A DNA stretch of 64,000 nt from Sternotherus odoratus. Its lineage: Eukaryota; Chordata; Testudines; Kinosternidae. Shown here piece after piece: positions 58,496 to 64,000 of the stretch. Numbering within the stretch: the first letter of the stretch is position 1; each line of letters opens with the position of its first letter. The position numbers and the translations under genes were made by a program. Under the pieces are notes generated by a model. The model was not told where the DNA came from. It saw only the letters and a program-made list of their open reading frames with translations, and made no database searches. Where the stretch lies: the NCBI GenBank assembly GCA_032164245.1, contig JAVMKO010000003.1:29263390-29327389 (forward strand). The letters are read 5' to 3'.

Positions 58496-60954
58496 CATAA
58501 CAATATGCCCAAAATTGAAAACATAGAAAAGACAAAATGTTTATCACTTTTCCATTTAATATAATGTAATAATGGACTATCAGGTGTCCTTTCTCCCCTT
58601 TTTTTTTCAGTTAATGTTTCTGGTTTATAGAAGAAATATATACCAAATCCTGAAGCCCTTATTCATTTTTCTTCTCAACTACAATGGATATCAATGGGGA
58701 CTTTGCCTATGTATGAGCCAGGGGAAAAAAAGGTAGAATAAGCATGTCAGGATTAGTCCCAAGATAGTCAAACAGAATAAAGACTAAAGATGGGTCAAGA
58801 GAGCTGAGCTTTGGTTTTGCAAAATTCAATAGTACTGGTGTTCTGGGTACAGGATCAAGTTTTTATCTGAAATACCAAAACCTTAAGGCACTTGAAGAGG
58901 ATTGGCTACAAGGTGCCAGGCCTAGTTCATTTCTAACAGGAACCACACGTGAAATGCTCACCTAGTTTTGTGACCGCTTTTGCAGTAGATTTCAGTTTAA
59001 TTTGAGAGAAAAACTGAGATTTGAGGCCCATATTTTCCAACAGTTAACACATTTCTAGAAAAATTAATACTAATGAAAAATATAAACACACAGCAAGGGG
59101 AGAATGGTTGCCTTCCTAGTACATGCAGAAATTTTACACAGACCAAGACAGCATTTCGGATTTTACAATTCCACAGCAATTATGCTGCCATGCTTTCCCC
59201 TCTTAAGTACTGAAACTTGACATGTTTATCAGATGTACTGGGAGCAGTAATTACTGAATATTCTAGATCACCAACTCAACAATCATTACTGCCATCCTCA
59301 AGCTGGCCCTTTCTATTACCTCCACTCAGCTCTGCCAGGGCTGGCAGGAAAGCCTCTCAAATACATAAAACAAAAATCTTCACAATCAAACACTGCTTTC
59401 TCCCTAGGTATTCTGTCTTGGGTGGGTAGTTTGGCAGTGCTACTCCACAACTGGGAGGCATAATCAGTTAAATTCAGTCTCATTCTCTCTGGCCTGGGAG
59501 AGGTTAGCAGCCAGTCTTCTTTTTACTAGTGTTTCCCTTCCTATGACAAAGAAGGGAAAATTAAATGCTGCCCTTATTTCTAGAACTTGCCATGTTTGGC
59601 AGAGACAGTGCTCTTCCCTACACTACAGGCCCCTCATCCCAGGACCTAAAAAGAGCAGTTGTCTAGGAATTTTCAGATACTAGCTAAGACCCGAGTAAAA
59701 GATTTTTGTGTAGATAGTAGGGAGATTTGGGGTAAAACCCAGGAAAGAGCCCAACGTATGATTGCAGTGAAGACATACCCACAGCATCTGCCTCTGTCAT
59801 TCTCTGGACCTTTATCTGTTGCAGAATGACTGAAATGGTTTAGCTTCACCCTAACACTTCCCCTCTGATCTTAAGACCATTATACCCTGTTACAAGTCAT
59901 TTTAAAGAAGAGTCATCTGTCAGCAGTTACCGCATTATGGTATATTTAATATTAGATCTGGTCACATAATGGAGAAATTTAGTTATGAATTCACTGGGAA
60001 AATTGAGCAAGAAATTATTTGACCAGCTATATTAAATATATCACATCGCTATATGCCTGTACATATACAATTTCTGATTACATTCCCACACTATGTGGGC
60101 TGTGGGTAAATGGTGGTGGCACAGCATAGTTTGTATACTACAGACTTTTCTAATGTATGAAATTCTTTGCATGGACATGATTCTTGCCAACAATGATTTG
60201 CCAATAGTCTAAAACTAAATGTAAACAAATAAGAGTCTTTTTAAAGCAATCCTTTAAAATTGTCATGTAAACCTAGCCTTCCCAATGTTCCCCATACCTC
60301 TGTCACATACTACTTTCATCCAATGTACAGAAAACCGTGTAGTGAATGTGGCACACTCTTAAATCTGTCAAGTGACAGAGGCTGACAAGGCAGGGAGCTC
60401 TGAGATGAAAGGAAGACACTGACAAACATGACTCATGTGGTATCAAAAGGCCTAACCAAGCTCTACCAAGTCAATAGGAATCTCTCCACTGACTTCAAGG
60501 AGGTTTAATTTTAATTTTTGTAGGAAATTACCATTGAAGAAAAATGTGTGTAACAGACTTAGGCTTGCAGATAAAGTATGAAAGGAGGAAACAATGCACA
60601 TTCACTCCTTGTTTTAATAAACATAAATGACTTCCAATGCCAAGGAAGACAAAGACTGATGAGAGGGTAAAATAAGGGCCTTGAACTGTGAAAGAGACAA
60701 TTGTATTTATATTCCAGGTTTAGAATACCGTTTATCAGAAGAAGTGTGTTCTGTTTGTACTATGTAGGGTGATGATCTGATTAGCCATTGTGGAGGTAAA
60801 AAAAATCCTTCACCAGCTCAAGCAAACAAAAACTGTATCACTATTTACCGTCTTCACCTCTTCGAATCCCCACCAATCATATTTCTAAAAATAAACTTAT
60901 TTTCAAGGATATTCAATTATTTTCAGTACTTCAGTCTGTTGTACTATTTATTAT
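58496..60954. other. No gene seen
   Basis: A fragment of the aagtcaataggaatc type is at about 60466-60505. Otherwise unassigned. Confidence 0.4.
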
Positions 60955-61140
60955 ACCAGTATCATTTCCATCAATCTTCATCTCCATGTTTTCAATTTTT
61001 CTTTCAGTCATCAACATTCTTGAACTGAAGTTTTCAAACTTCTTATCTGCAGCAATTGTAAACTCGCTTGGAATACATCCAATCGTTTACCAATATCCAT
61101 GGTGTTTTGAAGGCTGTCATGATTTGATGAGCCAGACCCA
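60955..61140 (-). other. Possible coiled-coil coding relic
   Basis: Minus-strand frames give FTIAADKKFENFSSRML and TERKIENMEMKIDGND before a stop, and in another frame MDIGKRLDVFQASL. The charged heptad-like pattern is unlike the AT-rich surroundings. It could be a broken LINE ORF1 or pseudogene; I do not recognise it. Confidence 0.2.
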
Positions 61141-61884
61141 TGTTTTCTGATAGTGTGAAAATGAAAACATACATGGTCTCTCAATGCAGATTACACCAAG
61201 CTTACAATGCAGTTTCCAATCTTCCCTAGAATTGTTTCTTTTTTGTTTAGTGTATTTTAAGCTATCCATAATGAATGTGATCCAGATAAAATAATTAAAG
61301 ATATAACATTCCGGAAATTGTGAAAGTAAATCTCAGAGAGCATTCCTGTACAAGGCAACTCCACTTCATATATTCTAAGGCCTTGATCAAGAAAACACTC
61401 AACTCCCATTTACTTTGATGGTATTGAAGCACTTACTTAAGTGCTGCTCTGAATAAGGATGCTTGCTTAACTCAAGGCCTAAGACAAGAATGAATATACA
61501 CAGCCACTCCTGGACCCCACTGTGGCCCATTTGTCTCTGTCTACCAACACAAAGCTGCTTTACTGGTAACCTGAGGATTTCCTCTGCCTATTTCAGTATT
61601 TTTATCTGGTTGTGAGGTGCCTATGGAATGGTGGCAGTGTATGGGGAAGGTAGAAGAAAAGGAAAATGGCAAGAAGAGTGGTGAGAAGGATGTACCCGGG
61701 GGAGATGATGAGACTAGGAAAAATGGCAGAAATAAGGTACAGAAAAATCAGAACAAAAGGCATGGTAAGGAAGAACTGATATGACAAGTTATCAGGTGGC
61801 ACAGGACAAATGGATAACAAGAGAAAAGATCATTAATACCAGCACCAAGAACCAGAAGACTAAGGGCACTGAAAAATGGGAATC

Positions 61885-61992
61885 TTAGTTCACACCCATA
61901 GTGTCCACATTAGAGCACAGCACTTTGGTGTACACTGCTATTTGGAACAGTGCAGTCCCAACTGTGGGGCAGTGCAGACATGCCCTAAAAGC
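61885..61992 (+). repeat. MITE-like repeat, copy 3
   Basis: ttcacacccatagtgtccac, ggtgtacactgctatttgga and gcagtgcagacatgcccta match the 25130/55238 family. Confidence 0.5.
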
Positions 61993-62979
61993 ATTGATAT
62001 GGAGAAAGACAAGATCTGCGATTAGGAGTAGAAGAGGACAGGAAGGGCAGTTTGCTGTGAAGCTGTATTATTGTTCCCAATGCTGCTGGGAGCTCTGGCT
62101 GGCTGTTGGGCTTTCAGGGAATCTGGGGGCTTTTAAACTCCACTCCTGGAAATGCGGTTTGTCACATAGGAGGCCACCTATGGAGGTGTTGCCAGCATCA
62201 GTCATCCTGAGGTAGGATCCCAAGGGCTCTAGTTGTGCTTCAGAGGCTAAAAAGGCCCTGTTCTCCTAGCCTCCTCACCCCCTAATGCTGCTGATGGACC
62301 TTTGTCTAGATCTGAAAGTAGTGTTTAATTACACATTTATCCAAACTGAACACCTGTCACTAAACTACAAATGAACATATACAGAAAACCTTCAGCTTAA
62401 AAAAAGGAGAGAGAATTTAACTGTCTGCAGCTGGCCATAGCTCCTCCCTAGCAATTATTCTGAAATGGTAAAAATTGATAACAGGGGAAAATAAAATAAA
62501 ATAAAATATCTAAGGTCTCCCTAGGACTAGAAAGTTGCCCTGACATTCTGAAAGATGGAGAGAACCCTTGAAAACTATTTTAAAAGTTTAGGACTAATTA
62601 GATTCTATACCATGTGCTATGCTTCAGTGGCCACTGTCCCTGCGTGGCTTAGCTCCTTGTTACATGATACAAGATTGTAGCAGGCAGTAAGTGATCAGGA
62701 TAAAAGTGAGATTATGAATGTATTGTGTAAACCTTCTGCCAGATGGTTAAGAGCAGCAGTGAGGGCTGGGTTCAATGCATCTAGCGCTCCTCTTCACAAA
62801 TATATGAACTGACTCAAGACCCCTCCCAGAAACCTAGGAAAATAAAACTAACCCATCCTGGGTGTCCTTAACAGCCAGACCTTCCCCACCTGCAAGCATT
62901 CAGAATCTGTTTACAAACAAGTGAATCTTTGTTAGGGTGAAGGGAATACATTCAGAAATGTAGGAAAACACAGCAACCA

Positions 62980-63055
62980 AATACACACACACACACACAG
63001 AGAGAGACAGAGACAGAGACAGAAAGAAAAACAAACAAAAAAAACAACAACACAA
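62980..63055 (+). repeat. (CA)n, (AGAGAC)n and A-rich simple repeats
   Basis: Nine to ten CA units run into GAGACA units and then A-rich sequence with caacaac. Confidence 0.9.
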
Positions 63056-63859
63056 CACCCTTTCAGTTATTTGGCAGTAGTCCATCTAACTCCCTTCCTA
63101 CCCACTGGTGAGAATGTCCCAAAGCTGAGTCTCATGATTGCACCACATAGGTTTTCTGCACATAAAAGTAGTAACTCTTTGCTTATCAGTTTTCTAGTTT
63201 CCAATGAGTGATTTCCAGGTGAAATAGCTTTAATTACATTTGCCCAATTATCCAGCTGTCTGTGATATTTCGTAGGTGTCTATCACCATGGTACCTAAGC
63301 CCTGACAAGTATATGACAGGAATTACGCAGAAAAGAAATGTGCTCTATAGTAAATGGATAATTCCGTGCTTTATAGTGTTTTCCTCATAAGAATGCAACC
63401 ATAATTCATTTAAAAAAAGAAAGAATACCCGTTTCAATGAAGCAGAGATAAGAGAATTTGTTTTTCCCCAATGAGAAACTTCAATTCAATTATAGGACAA
63501 GACAGATGCTCTTGCCATCTCAGTTCTATAAAACAATGAAGAAAACCTCTTTTGATAATTTTTCTTTTAAGTAAACCAAATGCTTAATCAAATACATGGG
63601 CATAACAATATCTGGTAATCTTTCTGATCTACCCATGAGAAATCGTCTTCCTCCCCAGAATTTAAGTCAGTGGCAGATGGTTCCTTTCTTGAATACCCCA
63701 GATGAATGTTATCAAAATCAATGTTCTAAATCGAGGTAGTACATTGTTCTGTCTATCATAATTCCCTTCACTTTAAGACTCATAAAAAGCAATACAAAAA
63801 TCATTGGAATTAGGGCCTCCCAAAAGTTAGTTGGTTTCAGCAGAAAAAAAGAAAAGCAA

Positions 63860-63879
63860 GTATGTATGTATGTATGTAT
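63860..63879 (+). repeat. (TATG)n microsatellite
   Basis: Four to five TATG units. Confidence 0.85.
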
Positions 63880-64000
63880 CAGACTTTTTTTTAATTTTAT
63901 TTTCTACATTTCGAGTTCAAAACAATCTTTTACAACAAACAAATAATCTTTCTGCACATCTGATAATCTCTTACACATGATTTATATCTGGATCTGAAAT

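Larger units (their letters stand above)
61993..64000. other. No gene seen apart from simple repeats
   Basis: Unassigned apart from the simple repeats listed at 62980 and 63860. Confidence 0.4.

Overview
The window looks like intronic DNA of a vertebrate gene, most likely from a turtle and otherwise from a related sauropsid. It holds CR1 tails ending in tcctatgat-type motifs, MIR-like SINEs, Penelope-like tails, hAT and pogo-type MITEs and LTR elements whose sequences I remember as typical of turtle assemblies. The species call is inference; no database was searched.

Only one host gene can be supported. Three coding exons on the minus strand (38601-38688, then 35366-35457, then 13371-13498) join in frame with correct splice phases. 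They encode the end of the PDZ domain, the serine-rich linker and the start of the following PH-related segment of gamma-2-syntrophin (SNTG2), a membrane scaffold of the dystrophin complex. The introns between them are 3143 and 21867 bp. Everything else I can assign is intron or repeat. Neither the exon before 38688 nor the one after 13371 was found.

Region by region: 0.5-1.2 kb holds an L1 ORF1 relic. A MIR split by a pogo-type MITE follows at 1.3-1.9 kb, and a partial LTR element at 3.3 kb. A Penelope tail, an unexplained open frame and a small hAT MITE lie at 4.9-5.9 kb. SINEs occupy 6-11 kb, with a CR1 tail and a CT-rich tandem array at 12.2-12.9 kb. A 52-bp inverted duplication sits at 14.4-14.6 kb and a hAT element inside a SINE at 15.2 kb. 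A CR1/L3-like LINE lies at 17.2-18.3 kb, a hAT element with 8-bp target duplication at 20.6-21.2 kb, an LTR at 25.6-26.3 kb, and a CR1 abutting an RTE-like LINE at 26.4-28.5 kb. A hAT element with a perfect 8-bp duplication is at 32.8 kb, an antisense CR1 at 33.5-34.2 kb, a Penelope hairpin at 36 kb and a GC-rich element at 37.3-38.4 kb. A Penelope tail with a hammerhead-like core is at 41.3 kb, followed by an APE/RT LINE interrupted by an LTR at 42.6-45.2 kb. Three more pogo-type MITEs lie at 49-55 kb, a second Penelope family with its own hammerhead-like core at 53.9-54.1 kb, and a solo LTR with a perfect 5-bp duplication at 56.9-57.7 kb.

The most interesting signals are the hammerhead-like ribozyme cores in two unrelated Penelope-like tails, the near-perfect inverted duplications, and the CpG-dense cores of four pogo-type MITEs that imitate CpG islands. 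I see no convincing wholly new multi-gene system.
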